Counted from the stretch's first letter, positions 37,005 to 47,481 are shown. The stretch is DNA of 64,000 nt from Paramesorhizobium deserti (GCF_001558695.1 NZ_LNTU01000012.1:645777-709776); one strand, 5' to 3'. Program-made: numbers and translations. The notes: generated from the sequence alone by a model not told the origin.

Positions 37005-37487
37005 ATGAAGCGCTTCGGACAGTTCAGCCATATGCTTGCCTCTGCGGCACTTGCTCTTTCGACCGTCCTTTCCGTGGGCGGGCTTTCCTCCCTACCGGTC
37101 CAGGCGGCCGATTATCGCGCAAGCGCGCCCGATGCCTATGCCGACACCAGCGGCATATGCGGCGACCAGCGCGTTTTGAAGACCATCGTCTCGCGCTTCA
37201 GCTATCAGGTGACTCACGTTCCCAATCTGCCGCTGGTCGAGATTTCGGCCTTCAGCGACGTCTATCAGAGGCGCTTTGAGCCGGCGCAGCGCCCCTCCGA
37301 AATCACCCGCCACTATTGCGGCGCGACGGCGGTCCTGTCCGATGGCGAGCAGCGGCCGGTCTGGTATCTCATCGAGGAAGGCCAGGGCTTCGCTTCGATC
37401 GGCGACAATGTCGAGTTCTGCGTCTCCGGCTTCGACCGCTGGAAGGTCTATGACGCCGGCTGCCGCGTGTTGCGCTACGGCATGTGA
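37005..37487 (+). CDS. Secreted hypothetical protein
   Basis: A 160-residue protein from the ATG at 37005, with a signal peptide (FSHMLASAALALSTVLSVGG, cut after VQA). The mature part has four cysteines spaced as two likely disulphides (GICGDQ, HYCGAT, EFCVSG, AGCRVL). No named family recognised; it looks like a short rhizobial periplasmic protein. An upstream in-frame ATG at 36918 overlaps rlmJ and would hide the signal peptide. Confidence 0.68.
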   Translation: MKRFGQFSHMLASAALALSTVLSVGGLSSLPVQAADYRASAPDAYADTSGICGDQRVLKTIVSRFSYQVTHVPNLPLVEISAFSDVYQRRFEPAQRPSEITRHYCGATAVLSDGEQRPVWYLIEEGQGFASIGDNVEFCVSGFDRWKVYDAGCRVLRYGM

Positions 37488-37659
37488 GAACCAGGTGATG
37501 GCAGACCGTGAATGACGTTTTTCTGCGCTTCCGGCTTTCATGGACGACAAGTACGTTCCGCGCCGGTTTTCGAAAATTGCGTTCTCACTTCGCCCTAACC
37601 TGAATCTCAATACACCTTGACCAGATGAATGGAATTCCGGACAGCACGCAGGGGGCGGG

Positions 37660-38427
37660 ATGCAGGGAAGAAGCTTTCTGACGCTGGCGGTGCTGGCCGC
37701 CATTGTGTGGTTTCTTTACTCGCTTCTTAACGATAACCGGCCGACTTCCCTTCCCGCAGACAACGGAGGGAATTTTTCCTCCGAGAACGGCGGGGCAAAC
37801 CAGGATAGCGGGCCCGATCCCGACGCTCCCGAAACCGACGAGGCGCAGCCGCCGCAGGGGCAAGGCTTCGATTTCTACGTGCTTTCGCTCTCCTGGTCGC
37901 CCAGCTACTGCGCCACAGAAGGCCCGCGCGCCGACCGGCAGCAATGCAATTCCGGCCGCCCCTATGCCTTCGTCGCGCATGGCCTATGGCCGCAATATGA
38001 GCGCGGCTATCCGCAGGATTGCGCCATCGGGGAACGCTACGTGCCGCGCCAGATGGTTTCGAGCATGCGCGACATCATGCCCTCGACGGGGCTGATCGTG
38101 CATGAATGGCGCAAGCACGGTAGCTGCACCGGGCTTTCGCAGCCAGACTATTTCTCAACGCTGCGGCGCGCCTACGAAACAGTGACAATTCCGGCGAGCT
38201 TCCGCAACGTCACAGCAAGCCGCGATATCGACCCGATGCTGGTCGAGAAGGCCTTCGTCGCGGCCAATCCGGGTCTTCCGGCGGACGGCATCGCGGTCAC
38301 CTGCGACGGCGGATATCTGCAGGACGTGCGGATCTGCTTGACGAAGGACCTGCAGTTCCGCAGTTGCGACGAGGTCGACGCCGATGCTTGCCGCCGCCGC
38401 ACGGTCACCATGCCGCCGGTGCGCTGA
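37660..38427 (+). CDS. Ribonuclease T2 family protein
   Basis: A secreted or periplasmic endoribonuclease that cuts RNA via 2',3'-cyclic intermediates. The 255-residue product has an N-terminal hydrophobic anchor (FLTLAVLAAIVWFLYSLL), a 45-residue acidic linker and a T2 domain. The two catalytic signatures are complete: CAS I HGLWPQ with H107, and CAS II HEWRKHGSC with H148 and H153. Several cysteines would form the usual disulphides. The gene stands alone; the 172 bp before it hold nothing recognisable. Confidence 0.9.
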   Translation: MQGRSFLTLAVLAAIVWFLYSLLNDNRPTSLPADNGGNFSSENGGANQDSGPDPDAPETDEAQPPQGQGFDFYVLSLSWSPSYCATEGPRADRQQCNSGRPYAFVAHGLWPQYERGYPQDCAIGERYVPRQMVSSMRDIMPSTGLIVHEWRKHGSCTGLSQPDYFSTLRRAYETVTIPASFRNVTASRDIDPMLVEKAFVAANPGLPADGIAVTCDGGYLQDVRICLTKDLQFRSCDEVDADACRRRTVTMPPVR

Positions 38428-38474
38428 GCCTACCTGACAGCAGAAAACCACAGACCCTGGGAGTTTCCGGTTCC

Positions 38475-39071
38475 ATGACAAAAATTCTTTATGCATCCGC
38501 CTCGCCCTACAGCGCCAAGGTCCTGATGGCCGCGCATTATGCGGGCATCCCCGTCGAGGCGGTGACCGTCAACACCAATGAAGAGCCGGAAATCCTCCTT
38601 GCCGCCAACCCGCTGGGGAAGATCCCGACCTTGATCACCGATGACGGCAAGACGGTCTTCGACAGCCGCGTCATCACGCAATATCTGAACCGCGTCTCGG
38701 GCAACAAGCTTTTCCCGCGCAATGCAGAAAAGCGGCTCGATGCCGAAAGGCTGGAATCGCTGGCCGACGGCCTGTGCGACGCCCTGCTCGCCCATGTCTA
38801 TGAGCGCCGTTTCCATCCGGCGGAAAAAATCCACCAGCCCTGGCTCGACCTGCAATGGCGCAAGGCGGTGCGGGCGCTCGATCTTCTCAACGAGGCCCCG
38901 CCGCGCGTTGGCGCCAAGCTCAATGCCGGCCATATCGCCCTTGCGGCGGCGCTGGGCTATCTCAATCTACGTTTCGAGGGACAGTGGGAAAGAGGCCGAC
39001 CGAAGCTGAAGCGCTGGCTCAAGCGGTTCGGCGAACTGCATCCGGAGCTGGCGGCATTGCTGCCGAAATGA
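38475..39071 (+). CDS. Glutathione S-transferase family protein
   Basis: A 198-residue GST. The thioredoxin-like N-terminal domain has ILYASASPYSAKVLMAAHYA and the glutathione-binding NPLGKIPTLITDDGKTVFDS (cis-Pro and Asp-Ser). The all-helical C-terminal domain includes LAHVYERRFHPAEKIHQPWL and the N-capping region GHIALAAALGYL. Specific substrate unknown. It ends before a terminator shared with the convergent porin gene. Confidence 0.88.
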   Translation: MTKILYASASPYSAKVLMAAHYAGIPVEAVTVNTNEEPEILLAANPLGKIPTLITDDGKTVFDSRVITQYLNRVSGNKLFPRNAEKRLDAERLESLADGLCDALLAHVYERRFHPAEKIHQPWLDLQWRKAVRALDLLNEAPPRVGAKLNAGHIALAAALGYLNLRFEGQWERGRPKLKRWLKRFGELHPELAALLPK

Positions 39072-39111
39072 TTGGACCGGCAATCGCGTGCCGGGAGATC
39101 CAATCAACAAA

Positions 39112-39137
39112 AAAAGCCGGGCTTTCGCCCGGCTTTT
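39112..39137. terminator. Bidirectional intrinsic terminator
   Basis: AAAAGCCGGGC, loop TTTC, GCCCGGCTTTT. It serves the GST gene on the plus strand and the porin gene on the minus strand. Confidence 0.9.
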
Positions 39138-39158
39138 CCGCGTTCATTCCCTGAGGGA

Positions 39159-39803
39159 TCAGAACTTGTAGGCAACACCCATGCGGATGTCGTGGGTCTT
39201 CAGGTCGGAAGAAACCGTGCCGCCACCCAGATCATAGTCCTTGTCGCCGAAATCGGTGTAGCGATATTCGACGCGGCCGATGATGTTCTGCGTGATGAAG
39301 GCTTCAGCGCCGGCACCGGCAGTCCAGCCAGCGCGGAACTTGCTTTCATTGTCGATGCCGTCGTCAAGCTTGATCTGCGAACCGGCAACACCGCCCGTGA
39401 CGTAGAGAAGAGCCGGATCCATGGCATAACCGACGCGGGCGCGCAGCGAACCGTCGAAGCCCTGCTTGGCCTCGATACCGCCGTTGTCATCCTTCAGCCA
39501 GGAATAGCCGGCATCGCCTTCAATACCGTAGACGATGTTGTCGTGCTGGAAGTTCCAGCCGGCATAGCCGTGAAGCTTGGGAGCGTTGTCCTTGATATCG
39601 CCGACGGCGTCGGTGCCGAACTTGCCCCAGGTCCAGGCGCCATCAATACCGATATAGCCGCCCGCCCAGGTGGGCTGCGGTGCAACTTCGATCGGAGCAG
39701 CCGGCTCCGGCGGCTGTTCGACGATGGCGTCAGCAGCCATGGCGGAAACGGAAAGCGGCAGCAGCGCAGCCGTAGCGAGGAAGAGTGTCTTAAGAGTGCG
39801 CAT
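39159..39803 (-). CDS. Omp25/Omp31-type outer-membrane beta-barrel protein
   Basis: A 214-residue precursor starting [20 protein letters not shown] with a signal peptide cut after AMA. The mature protein is an eight-stranded barrel ([58 protein letters not shown]) ending in AYKF with the terminal Phe needed for BAM insertion. It belongs to the Omp25/31 group of Brucella and rhizobia. Of two adjacent ATGs, the one at 39803 has AAGGAG seven bases before it. It is transcribed alone and strongly terminated, as expected for an abundant porin. Confidence 0.92.
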   Translation of the reverse strand: MRTLKTLFLATAALLPLSVSAMAADAIVEQPPEPAAPIEVAPQPTWAGGYIGIDGAWTWGKFGTDAVGDIKDNAPKLHGYAGWNFQHDNIVYGIEGDAGYSWLKDDNGGIEAKQGFDGSLRARVGYAMDPALLYVTGGVAGSQIKLDDGIDNESKFRAGWTAGAGAEAFITQNIIGRVEYRYTDFGDKDYDLGGGTVSSDLKTHDIRMGVAYKF

Positions 39804-39970
39804 GCGCATTCTCCTTACTGTTTTACTATCGGACGCGTTTTCCAGACTTGGGAGAGAGGATGTGGCCTCGCAGAAAACGCGCTGTTACGGGGCGGAACAT
39901 CGTGGCTAATTGCGGCGCGACATGTGCGCTTTAGTGGAGAGAACCTGTCGATAAGGTGGCGGAATTGTGA

Positions 39971-39988
39971 TGTTGCATTATGGCAACA
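39971..39988. repeat. Inverted repeat in the omp-SDR divergent gap
   Basis: TGTTGC-ATTATG-GCAACA, a 6-bp perfect inverted repeat, in the 355-bp gap 39804-40158 between the porin and the SDR gene. It could be an operator for either gene. I see no other gene or clear promoter in this gap. Confidence 0.35.
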
Positions 39989-40158
39989 AGGCAGGTGGCA
40001 GCCTATATGGAAGATCAATGACCTAAGACAAAAAGCTCAAGCGCGTTTTTGTCAGCATTCTGCGGGCAAAGACTGCATTTTGAAGCGAATCCCGGCTGCA
40101 TTTTGCGTCGCGCGGTGGCATCACATTGGGCCGTGGAGCCAGAAAGGAATCGTTTACC

Positions 40159-40944
40159 GTGAACTCTGAAATACCGGCCGCTTCCGCTCAGCCCGCCATC
40201 GCCCTCGTTACCGGTGGGGCCAAACGAATCGGCAGAGCAATCGTCGAGGATCTGGCGGCGCACGGCTTTGCCGTGGCGATCCACTGCAACGGTTCCGTGG
40301 CCGAAGGCGAGACGCTTGCCGCCGCGATCGAGGCGGAAGGTGGCCGGGCGGCGGTGGTCCAGGCCGATCTCTGCGATCGCCAAGCCGTCTGCGAACTGAT
40401 CCCGCAAGTGCAGGCGAAGCTCGGTCCCGTGCGGCTGCTCGTCAACAATGCCTCCATCTTCGTCGAGGACCATGTGGGGACGCTCGACGATGACAAATGG
40501 GAGAAGCATTTCGCCCTGCATCTCAAAGCGCCAGTGTTTCTGGCCGAGAGCATGGCTGCGGCCTTGCCCAAGGGAGAAGACGGGCTGATCGTCAATGTGA
40601 TAGACCAGCGGGTCTGGAAGACCAATCCGCTGTTCTTCTCCTACACGCTTTCAAAATCCGCGCTATGGAGCGCAACTCGCACGCTGGCGCAGGCGCTTGC
40701 TCCCCGCATCCGTGTCAATGCCATCGGACCCGGTCCGACATTGCCGAGCGAACGGCAGGACCACAAGGACTTCCAGCGGCAGGTAGAGGCGATACCGCTC
40801 AAGAAAGCGCCCTCGCTTGCTGAATTCGGCCTTGCGATTCGCTATCTCTGGGAGATGAAATCGGTGACCGGCCAGATGCTGGCGCTCGATGGCGGCCAGC
40901 ATCTGGCATGGCAGACACCGGATATCCTGGGAATTTCCGAATGA
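40159..40944 (+). CDS. Short-chain dehydrogenase/reductase
   Basis: A 261-residue NAD(P)-dependent SDR. The cofactor motif is [20 protein letters not shown], followed by [19 protein letters not shown] and the catalytic YTLSK (Tyr-x3-Lys). The TGGAKRIGR form suggests the pteridine reductase/FolM-like branch. I chose the GTG at 40159 with AAGGAA upstream; the frame runs open to 40126. Its TGA overlaps the uvrC ATG by four bases, so the two are coupled. This pairing is common in the order, but no functional link is known to me. Confidence 0.86.
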   Translation: MNSEIPAASAQPAIALVTGGAKRIGRAIVEDLAAHGFAVAIHCNGSVAEGETLAAAIEAEGGRAAVVQADLCDRQAVCELIPQVQAKLGPVRLLVNNASIFVEDHVGTLDDDKWEKHFALHLKAPVFLAESMAAALPKGEDGLIVNVIDQRVWKTNPLFFSYTLSKSALWSATRTLAQALAPRIRVNAIGPGPTLPSERQDHKDFQRQVEAIPLKKAPSLAEFGLAIRYLWEMKSVTGQMLALDGGQHLAWQTPDILGISE

Positions 40945-43037
40945 ACGGCTCGAAGAAAACAGAACTCCAGCGCGCAGGCCGGCAGGACGATGTCGCCGGT
41001 TTCCTCATGGACGAGACGGAAAACGAGGACGAGACGCTCGATCAGGAGGAGACGGTCGAGGCGCGCGGGACTGCCCTCACCGACGCGATCAAATGGGATT
41101 CGGCGCTGGAAGACGCCGATGAAGCGACCGCGGAGCTGAGCGGCGCCGACATCATCAATGCCTTCGTCAAGCGCCTGCCCAACAAGCCCGGCGTCTATCG
41201 CATGTTCAACCGGGATGGCGACGTGCTCTATGTCGGCAAGGCCCGCAGCCTGAAAAAGCGCGTTACGAACTACACGCGTCTTGGCGGGCATACCAACCGC
41301 ATCGCACGGATGATCCGAGAGACGGCGACGATGGAATTTGTCGTCACCCGCACGGAAACCGAGGCGCTGCTGCTGGAAGCCAACCTCATCAAGCGCCTCA
41401 GGCCGCGCTTCAACGTGCTGATGCGCGACGACAAGTCCTTTCCCTATATCCTGATGACGGGGGATCACCGCGCGCCCGGCATCTTCAAGCATCGCGGCGC
41501 GCGCTCGCGCAAGGGCGACTATTTCGGCCCGTTCGCGTCGGCCGGCGCGGTCGGGCACACGCTCAACGCGCTGCAACGGGCGTTCCTGCTGCGCACCTGC
41601 ACCGATTCGGTGTTCGAGAGCCGCACGCGCCCCTGCCTGCTCTACCAGATCAAGCGCTGCTCGGGACCCTGCACGCACGAGATCAGCGACGAGGATTATG
41701 CCGCGCTCGTCGGCGAGGCGAAGGCCTTCCTCTCCGGCAAGAGCCAGGCGGTGAAGGAGCATCTTTCCGAGACGATGCGCGAGGCGTCCGCCGAGCTCGA
41801 CTTCGAACGCGCCGCCATCTACCGTGATCGCCTTGCAGCGCTGTCGCATGTGCAGAGCCATCAGGGGATCAATCCGCAGACGGTGGAGGAAGCCGACGTC
41901 TTCGCCATCCATCATGAAGGCGGCATGACCTGCATCCAGGTCTTCTTCTTCCGCACCGGCCAGAACTGGGGCAACCGCGCCTATTTCCCGAAGGCGGACG
42001 CGTCGCTCGCGAACGCGGAAGTGCTGGGGGCATTCCTGTCGCAGTTCTATGACGACAAGCCCTGCCCCAGGCTCGTGCTGCTTTCCGAAGCGGTGGAGGA
42101 TCAGGAACTGCTCGCCGAGGCGCTCTCGACGCGGGCGGGGCATCGGGTCCAGGTGAACGTGCCGCAGCGCGGCGAGAAAAAGTTCCTGGTCGATCACGCG
42201 CTCACCAATGCGCGCGAGGCGCTGGGGCGGCGGCTGGCAGAAACCTCGTCGCAGGCGCGGCTTCTCAAGGGTCTTGCGGAAACCTTCGAGCTTCACCAGG
42301 TGCCGCGACGCATCGAGGTCTATGACAATTCCCACATCATGGGCACCAATGCCGTCGGAGGCATGATCGTCGCCGGACCGGAGGGTTTCGTCAAAAACCA
42401 GTATCGCAAGTTCAACATCCGCTCGCAGGACATCACGCCCGGCGACGACTTCGGCATGATGCGCGAGGTGATCGAGCGCCGCTTCGCCAGGCTGGTCAAG
42501 GAACACGGCCTGCCGGCGGAGAGACAGGTTGCCGAGGCGGAGGCAGCGGAAGACATCGACATATCGGGTGATGGCTTTCCGGCCTGGCCCGATCTGATCC
42601 TGATTGACGGCGGCCAGGGCCAGGTCGGTGCGGTGCGCGGCATCCTGGCGGAGATGGGCATCGGTCATCTCGTCACCTCCATCGGCATCGCCAAGGGTGT
42701 CGACCGAGATGCGGGGCGCGAGCGTTTCTTCGTCGAGGGCAAGCAGCCCTTCACCCTGCCGCCGCGCGATCCCGTGCTCTATTTCATCCAGCGGCTGCGT
42801 GACGAAGCGCACCGTTTCGCCATCGGGACGCACCGGGCGCGGCGCAAGAAGGAGATGGTCAAGAACCCGCTCGACGAGATCGCCGGCATCGGGCCGGCGC
42901 GCAAGCGGGCGCTCCTGCACCAGTTCGGCACGGCAAAAGCGATCTCCCGCGCCGCGGTGAAGGATCTGATGCAGGTGGACGGCATTTCGGAAGCCATGGC
43001 CCGTGCCATACGCGACCATTTTCACGAGGAGCGATGA
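40941..43037 (+). CDS. uvrC: Excinuclease ABC subunit C
   Basis: The nuclease that makes both incisions in nucleotide excision repair with UvrA and UvrB. The 698-residue product has a low-complexity acidic start (about 75 residues), the GIY-YIG domain ([20 protein letters not shown]), the CxxxC region ([20 protein letters not shown]), the UvrB-binding UVR motif ([16 protein letters not shown]), the RNase H-like second nuclease ([34 protein letters not shown]) and tandem HhH ([20 protein letters not shown]). Translationally coupled to the SDR gene. Confidence 0.97.
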   Translation: MNGSKKTELQRAGRQDDVAGFLMDETENEDETLDQEETVEARGTALTDAIKWDSALEDADEATAELSGADIINAFVKRLPNKPGVYRMFNRDGDVLYVGKARSLKKRVTNYTRLGGHTNRIARMIRETATMEFVVTRTETEALLLEANLIKRLRPRFNVLMRDDKSFPYILMTGDHRAPGIFKHRGARSRKGDYFGPFASAGAVGHTLNALQRAFLLRTCTDSVFESRTRPCLLYQIKRCSGPCTHEISDEDYAALVGEAKAFLSGKSQAVKEHLSETMREASAELDFERAAIYRDRLAALSHVQSHQGINPQTVEEADVFAIHHEGGMTCIQVFFFRTGQNWGNRAYFPKADASLANAEVLGAFLSQFYDDKPCPRLVLLSEAVEDQELLAEALSTRAGHRVQVNVPQRGEKKFLVDHALTNAREALGRRLAETSSQARLLKGLAETFELHQVPRRIEVYDNSHIMGTNAVGGMIVAGPEGFVKNQYRKFNIRSQDITPGDDFGMMREVIERRFARLVKEHGLPAERQVAEAEAAEDIDISGDGFPAWPDLILIDGGQGQVGAVRGILAEMGIGHLVTSIGIAKGVDRDAGRERFFVEGKQPFTLPPRDPVLYFIQRLRDEAHRFAIGTHRARRKKEMVKNPLDEIAGIGPARKRALLHQFGTAKAISRAAVKDLMQVDGISEAMARAIRDHFHEER

Positions 43038-43201
43038 GCCGACCTGCAACTACACGTAATTGCGACCCAAAGCGTCGGCGCAAGGTGTTGATTTTTTGCC
43101 CGCATCGCTGTTGATGTGTTCGCATTGGCGTGCAGAAAACGCCGAATCTTTTAAATTGCCGCACGATTTCTCCTTAATTGCCTGCGATTTAAGGAGTTCA
43201 C

Positions 43202-43804
43202 GTGGTGGGAGATCAGCCGAGAATGCGGAAAAATGCCCTGTCCTTGCCGAATATCCTCACCTATGGACGCATTATTGCGGTTCCACTGGTGGTTCTGTGC
43301 TTTTTCGTCGAGGGCAGCCTGAAATCCAGCGACACCGCCCGCTGGACGGCACTGGCCATCTTTGCCGTCGCCAGCATCACGGACTTCTTCGACGGTTATC
43401 TCGCGCGAATATGGAAGCAGACCTCCACCATCGGCCGGATGCTCGACCCGATCGCTGACAAGCTGCTCGTCTCGGCCTGTCTGCTGCTGCTCGCCGCCGA
43501 CCGCACGATCGCCGGCTGGACGCTGTGGGCGGCGATCATCATCCTGTGCCGCGAGATCCTGGTTTCGGGCCTGCGCGAATATCTGGCCGAGCTCAAAGTC
43601 AGCGTACCCGTCAGTACGCTCGCGAAATGGAAGACCACCATGCAGATGATCGCCATCGGCTTCCTGCTCGCCGGCCATGCCGGCGACAAGTACCTCCCCC
43701 ACACGACGGAGATCGGCATCACGCTTCTCTGGATATCGGCGCTCGTCACGCTCTATACTGGCTGGGATTATTTCCGCGCCGGACTGAAACATGTGATTGA
43801 TTGA
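43202..43804 (+). CDS. pgsA: CDP-diacylglycerol-glycerol-3-phosphate 3-phosphatidyltransferase
   Basis: Makes phosphatidylglycerophosphate, the precursor of phosphatidylglycerol and cardiolipin, in the inner membrane. The 200-residue product has about five helices and the CDP-alcohol phosphotransferase motif DFFDGYLARIWKQTSTIGRM followed by LDPIADKLL. The GTG at 43202 has AAGGAG five bases before it; an ATG at codon 8 is an alternative. Followed 4 bp later by moaD. Confidence 0.95.
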   Translation: MVGDQPRMRKNALSLPNILTYGRIIAVPLVVLCFFVEGSLKSSDTARWTALAIFAVASITDFFDGYLARIWKQTSTIGRMLDPIADKLLVSACLLLLAADRTIAGWTLWAAIIILCREILVSGLREYLAELKVSVPVSTLAKWKTTMQMIAIGFLLAGHAGDKYLPHTTEIGITLLWISALVTLYTGWDYFRAGLKHVID

Positions 43805-43808
43805 AGCA

Positions 43809-44066
43809 ATGACAACCAAACTCGTCTATTTCGCCTGGGTTCGCGAGCGCATCGGCAAGCCGGAAGAGGAAATCGAGCTTCCCGCCGATATACGAACCGT
43901 AGGTGAGCTTCTCGACCATCTGAAAACTCGCGGCGAGGAATATGAAGCCGCGCTCGAATATCCTGATGTCATCCGGGTCGCCATCGATCAAGAGCATGTC
44001 GATCATGGCGAGAAAATCGCCGGGGCGCGTGAGATCGCGCTCTTCCCGCCGATGACGGGAGGCTGA
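43809..44066 (+). CDS. moaD: Molybdopterin synthase small subunit MoaD
   Basis: The sulphur carrier of molybdopterin synthase. The 85-residue ubiquitin-like protein starts MTTKLVYFAWVRERIGKPEE and ends in FPPMTGG, with the C-terminal Gly-Gly that is thiocarboxylated. The ATG at 43809 lies just after the pgsA stop. moaE starts one base after its stop, so the two subunits are made together. Confidence 0.95.
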   Translation: MTTKLVYFAWVRERIGKPEEEIELPADIRTVGELLDHLKTRGEEYEAALEYPDVIRVAIDQEHVDHGEKIAGAREIALFPPMTGG

Positions 44067-44067
44067 A

Positions 44068-44538
44068 ATGAGCGCCGCGGTCGTCCCGCATGTCAGTGTT
44101 CAGCGCGATGATTTCGACATCACGCGCGAGATCAAGGCGCTGACGGCGGGGCGGAGCGATATCGGCGCGGTGGTGACCTTCAGCGGTTTGTGCCGCGATG
44201 AAGGCGAAAAGCTCGTGGCACTCGAGCTCGAGCACTATCCGGGCATGGCGGAAGCCGAGATCGGCAGGATCGCGGCGGAGGCGCTGCAGCGCTGGCCGCT
44301 CACCGGGCTGAGGGTCATCCATCGTCACGGGAAAATCCTGCCCGGCGAGAACATCGTCCTCGTCGCGGCCGCATCGGCGCATCGCCAAGCAGCGTTCGAG
44401 GCCGCCTCCTTCCTGATGGATTTCCTGAAGACCAACGCTCCTTTCTGGAAGAAGGAACACCGCCGCGACGGCGAGGAAGGCGGGTGGGTGGAGGCCAAGG
44501 CGAGCGACGACGAAGCACAATCGCGCTGGACGCGATAA
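44068..44538 (+). CDS. moaE: Molybdopterin synthase catalytic subunit MoaE
   Basis: Combines with MoaD to convert cPMP to molybdopterin. The 156-residue product has VVTFSGLCRDEGEKLVALEL, EHYPGMAEAEIGRIAAEALQ, VIHRHGKILPGENIVLVAAA and the catalytic lysines in LKTNAPFWKKEHRRDG. It is the last gene of the uvrC-pgsA-moaDE run; an A-rich 174-bp gap follows. The product serves Mo enzymes such as the one at 32.7-34.8 kb. Confidence 0.95.
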   Translation: MSAAVVPHVSVQRDDFDITREIKALTAGRSDIGAVVTFSGLCRDEGEKLVALELEHYPGMAEAEIGRIAAEALQRWPLTGLRVIHRHGKILPGENIVLVAAASAHRQAAFEAASFLMDFLKTNAPFWKKEHRRDGEEGGWVEAKASDDEAQSRWTR

Positions 44539-44712
44539 AGCGGACAAAAAAACACTCAAAAACGTCGAAAATCCTAACAAAAAAATTACCAAAAACTTGC
44601 AATGTCACAATTTCCACACGAACATTGACCATTCCATGGGGGTGGAGAATCGCGGCTTGTGGCGGCAGGTTTCGCGGGCATTCAAACAACAAGAACACAT
44701 CGGGAAGAGACT

Positions 44713-45516
44713 ATGCGGCGCGTCCGGACAGGATGGATATCGATAATGGGAGCGGCAGTTGCGGGAATTGCCGTACTCGCCGGTTCCGCCCTGTTCCTCA
44801 CGGCATCACTTCCCACCTCCGGTGTGGCAGCGGAGAAGACCATCCACGGCGATGTTGTCTACCAGGTGAAGGTCGCGCTGCCGCCCGAAGCCGATCTGCA
44901 TGTGCAGTTGGCAGATATTTCGCCCACCGATGCGGGCGCCAGAATCCTCGCCGAGACACGGGTCTCGTCCGTCGAGAACGGCCGGATCCCCTTCTCTCTC
45001 GATTTCGACAGCAAGGACATCGTTGCGGGCCATACCTATGTGCTGCAGGCCCGCATCGCCGCCGGCGATACGCTCTGGTTCGTCAATGACCAGCAATACC
45101 GCATCGATCCGCAGGATCCGCAGCAGCCGGTCAGCATCAATCTGGTGGTGGTTCGCAAGGACGCCGATCTAGCGTCCGACAGCCCGATCGGAGGCTCGAC
45201 ATGGCTTGTCGAGGATATCTACGGCGCTGGTGTGGTCGACGATGCACAGACGACGCTGACGATCGGCGAGGACGGCGAGGTGAGTGGATCGAGCGGCTGC
45301 AACCGCTACTTCACAAAGGCCTCGTTTTCAGCCGATACGCTTTCCTTCGCCGAGGTAGGCTCCACCTACATGCAATGCCCGCCGGCGCTGATGAACCAGG
45401 AAAGCAAGTTCTTCGACGCGCTGGGCAAAGCCCGGGCCTACAGGGTCGATATGGGCAAGCTCCTGCTGCTCGACGCCGATGGCAAAGAGATCCTGCGTTT
45501 GACGCAGAACAGTTAA
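44713..45516 (+). CDS. Secreted META-domain protein with YbaY-like N-terminal domain
   Basis: A 267-residue exported protein. A basic start and hydrophobic segment (IMGAAVAGIAVLAGSALFLT) form the signal. Residues about 45-145 resemble the YbaY-like pilotin lipoprotein domain (VVYQVKVALPPEADLHVQLA, GHTYVLQARIAAGDTLWFVN). The C-terminal part is a META/HslJ domain (STWLVEDIYGAGVVDDAQTT, GEVSGSSGCNRYFTKASFSA, QCPPALMNQESKFFDAL). No lipobox cysteine is evident. Such proteins are envelope-stress related, but the role is unproven. Confidence 0.82.
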   Translation: MRRVRTGWISIMGAAVAGIAVLAGSALFLTASLPTSGVAAEKTIHGDVVYQVKVALPPEADLHVQLADISPTDAGARILAETRVSSVENGRIPFSLDFDSKDIVAGHTYVLQARIAAGDTLWFVNDQQYRIDPQDPQQPVSINLVVVRKDADLASDSPIGGSTWLVEDIYGAGVVDDAQTTLTIGEDGEVSGSSGCNRYFTKASFSADTLSFAEVGSTYMQCPPALMNQESKFFDALGKARAYRVDMGKLLLLDADGKEILRLTQNS

Positions 45517-45519
45517 GGA

Positions 45520-45583
45520 GATCGGGAGTAGGGGAAGATCAAACTGTTTCCCTACTGCCTATTCCCTATCTCACTACTCACTA
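45520..45583. repeat. Degenerate short-repeat pair, relative of the octamer/heptamer arrays
   Basis: GGGAGTAGGGGA near 45527 is matched on the other side by CCCTACTGCC, TATTCCCTA and CACTACTCACTA. The units recall both GGGAGTAA and GTGAGTA arrays at 7942 and 15139, again in inverted orientation and again directly after a gene, but only one or two units remain. Confidence 0.5.
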
Positions 45584-45609
45584 AAAAGCCCGCCGTTTCC
45601 GGCGGGCTT
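45583..45609 (-). terminator. Intrinsic terminator of ndk
   Basis: On the minus strand AAGCCCGCCG, loop GAAA, CGGCGGGCTT, then TTT and AG. The T-run is present only in the minus direction, so it ends ndk. Confidence 0.85.
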
Positions 45610-45633
45610 GGCATTTCAGCAGTTATATAAAAA

Positions 45634-46056
<423 letters not shown>

Positions 46057-46134
46057 CGTCAAATCCTTATGTTCCAGGGAAGTGGGCGGTGTTTACCCGC
46101 CCCGGCCTTTGGAAACAAGGGGGTTCCGGCAATT

Positions 46135-46824
46135 TCACGCGGCTACGACACGCCGTCCAAGGCCATCATAGAGGTCGAGGCAACGTTCGAACCATTGAAG
46201 AACCGTATCGTCCTGGGAAAGCGGCGGCGGACCGGCCGTCACTCGCATCCACTGCAGCGCGCCGAACAGGATGTAATCGGCGAAGAGCGGGCTGTCGCCG
46301 CCGAGGAAAGGCTGGAAATGCAGCGTGCGGCGCACCGGCTCGAGCCTTGAAGCGAAAGCCGCCCTCTCCGCCTCGCCTTCCGCCGCCAGCTCCTCGATGG
46401 GCTTGCCGAGACGCTCAAACCGGCTTTCCCGGAAATAGACCTGGTCGGTCTCGTCCAGCATGTCGTGGATATGCATGATCGCCATCTTGGTGACCGGCAT
46501 GTGAACAATCATCTGCGAGAAGCTCTCGATGAAGCGCGAGAGCGCCTTGCCGCCCTCCCCGCCGAACAATGTCGGCCGATCCGGATAGGCTTCTTCCAGG
46601 TAAAGCGCGATCTCGAAGCTGTCGCGGACAAGGCGATCGCCGTCCCGGAGAATGGGAACGGTCTTCGAGAACCCGTCTTCGATATTGGCAATGGCCGTGA
46701 AGGGATAAGGCCGCTCGACGAATTCCAGCCCCTTATGGGCAAGTGCCAGCGCCACCTTCCAGCAATGCGGGGAAAACGGCCGGCTCTCATCCTTGCCGCA
46801 AAGGGAATAGAGGACACGCGTCAT
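46135..46824 (-). CDS. Glutathione S-transferase family protein
   Basis: A 229-residue GST with the serine-containing start SRPFSPHCWKVALALAHKGL and glutathione site FSKTVPILRDGDRLVRDSFE (cis-Pro and Asp-Ser), followed by a helical C-terminal domain (RTLHFQPFLGGDSPLFADYI). The SPHCWK form is found in beta-etherase/LigE-like and fungal-type GSTs. Substrate unknown. It is upstream of ndk with 78 bp between, and divergent from dinB. Confidence 0.86.
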   Translation of the reverse strand: MTRVLYSLCGKDESRPFSPHCWKVALALAHKGLEFVERPYPFTAIANIEDGFSKTVPILRDGDRLVRDSFEIALYLEEAYPDRPTLFGGEGGKALSRFIESFSQMIVHMPVTKMAIMHIHDMLDETDQVYFRESRFERLGKPIEELAAEGEAERAAFASRLEPVRRTLHFQPFLGGDSPLFADYILFGALQWMRVTAGPPPLSQDDTVLQWFERCLDLYDGLGRRVVAA

Positions 46825-46968
46825 TGATAGCTCCCGATTCTGATTTCATGCCATTGTGGAGAGACTGCCGGGCAAAATCCAATCAGCAAATTTCATACAT
46901 TGCATCACATAACCACCATTCGCAGTTGCGGCTTTCGCGGTTAAAGTCAGCCACCAAAGGAGACACCG

Positions 46969-47481
46969 ATGCGCCGCCATTTCCAGATGTTTGCCACCTA
47001 TAATCGCTGGGCGAACGGCCTCGTCTATGACGCCGCGGCGGAGCTCGGCGCCGATGAATATCGCCGCGACATGGGCGCCTTCTTCAAATCCATCCACGGG
47101 ACGTTCAATCATCTGCTGGTCGCCGACCGCATCTGGATGAAGCGCTTTACCGGCGAAGGCGATCATCCCAAGACGCTCGACGCCATTGTCTTCGAGCAGT
47201 TCCCTGCCCTGCACGCCGCGCGCGAGGCGGAGGACCGCCGCATCATCGCCTTTGCCGACGGGCTGGACGACAGGGCGGTCGCCGGACGCTTCACCTATAT
47301 CACGGTCACCGATGTGCGCACCGTCAGCCAGAGGCTTGCGCCGGCGCTCTCGCATTTCTTCAATCACCAGACCCATCACCGCGGCCAGGTGCACGCGATG
47401 CTGACGGCGCTCGGGCGACAAGCGCCATCACTCGATCTCGTCCGGTTCCAGCGAACGGAAGCGGGGCGGCGTTTTGCCTGA
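46969..47481 (+). CDS. DinB-family metalloprotein
   Basis: A 170-residue four-helix-bundle protein. The three metal histidines are placed as in the family: H in SIHGTFNHLLVADRIW and the pair in FFNHQTHHRGQVHAML. Members bind Ni or Zn, and some are thiol S-transferases; others have no known reaction. The ATG at 46969 has AAGGAG nearby. Followed 44 bp later by an ABC-F gene. Confidence 0.88.
   Translation: MRRHFQMFATYNRWANGLVYDAAAELGADEYRRDMGAFFKSIHGTFNHLLVADRIWMKRFTGEGDHPKTLDAIVFEQFPALHAAREAEDRRIIAFADGLDDRAVAGRFTYITVTDVRTVSQRLAPALSHFFNHQTHHRGQVHAMLTALGRQAPSLDLVRFQRTEAGRRFA

Noticed and set aside
40842..43049. A 735-codon frame opposite uvrC
   Set aside because: Composition is antisense-like and the uvrC domains are complete on the other strand.
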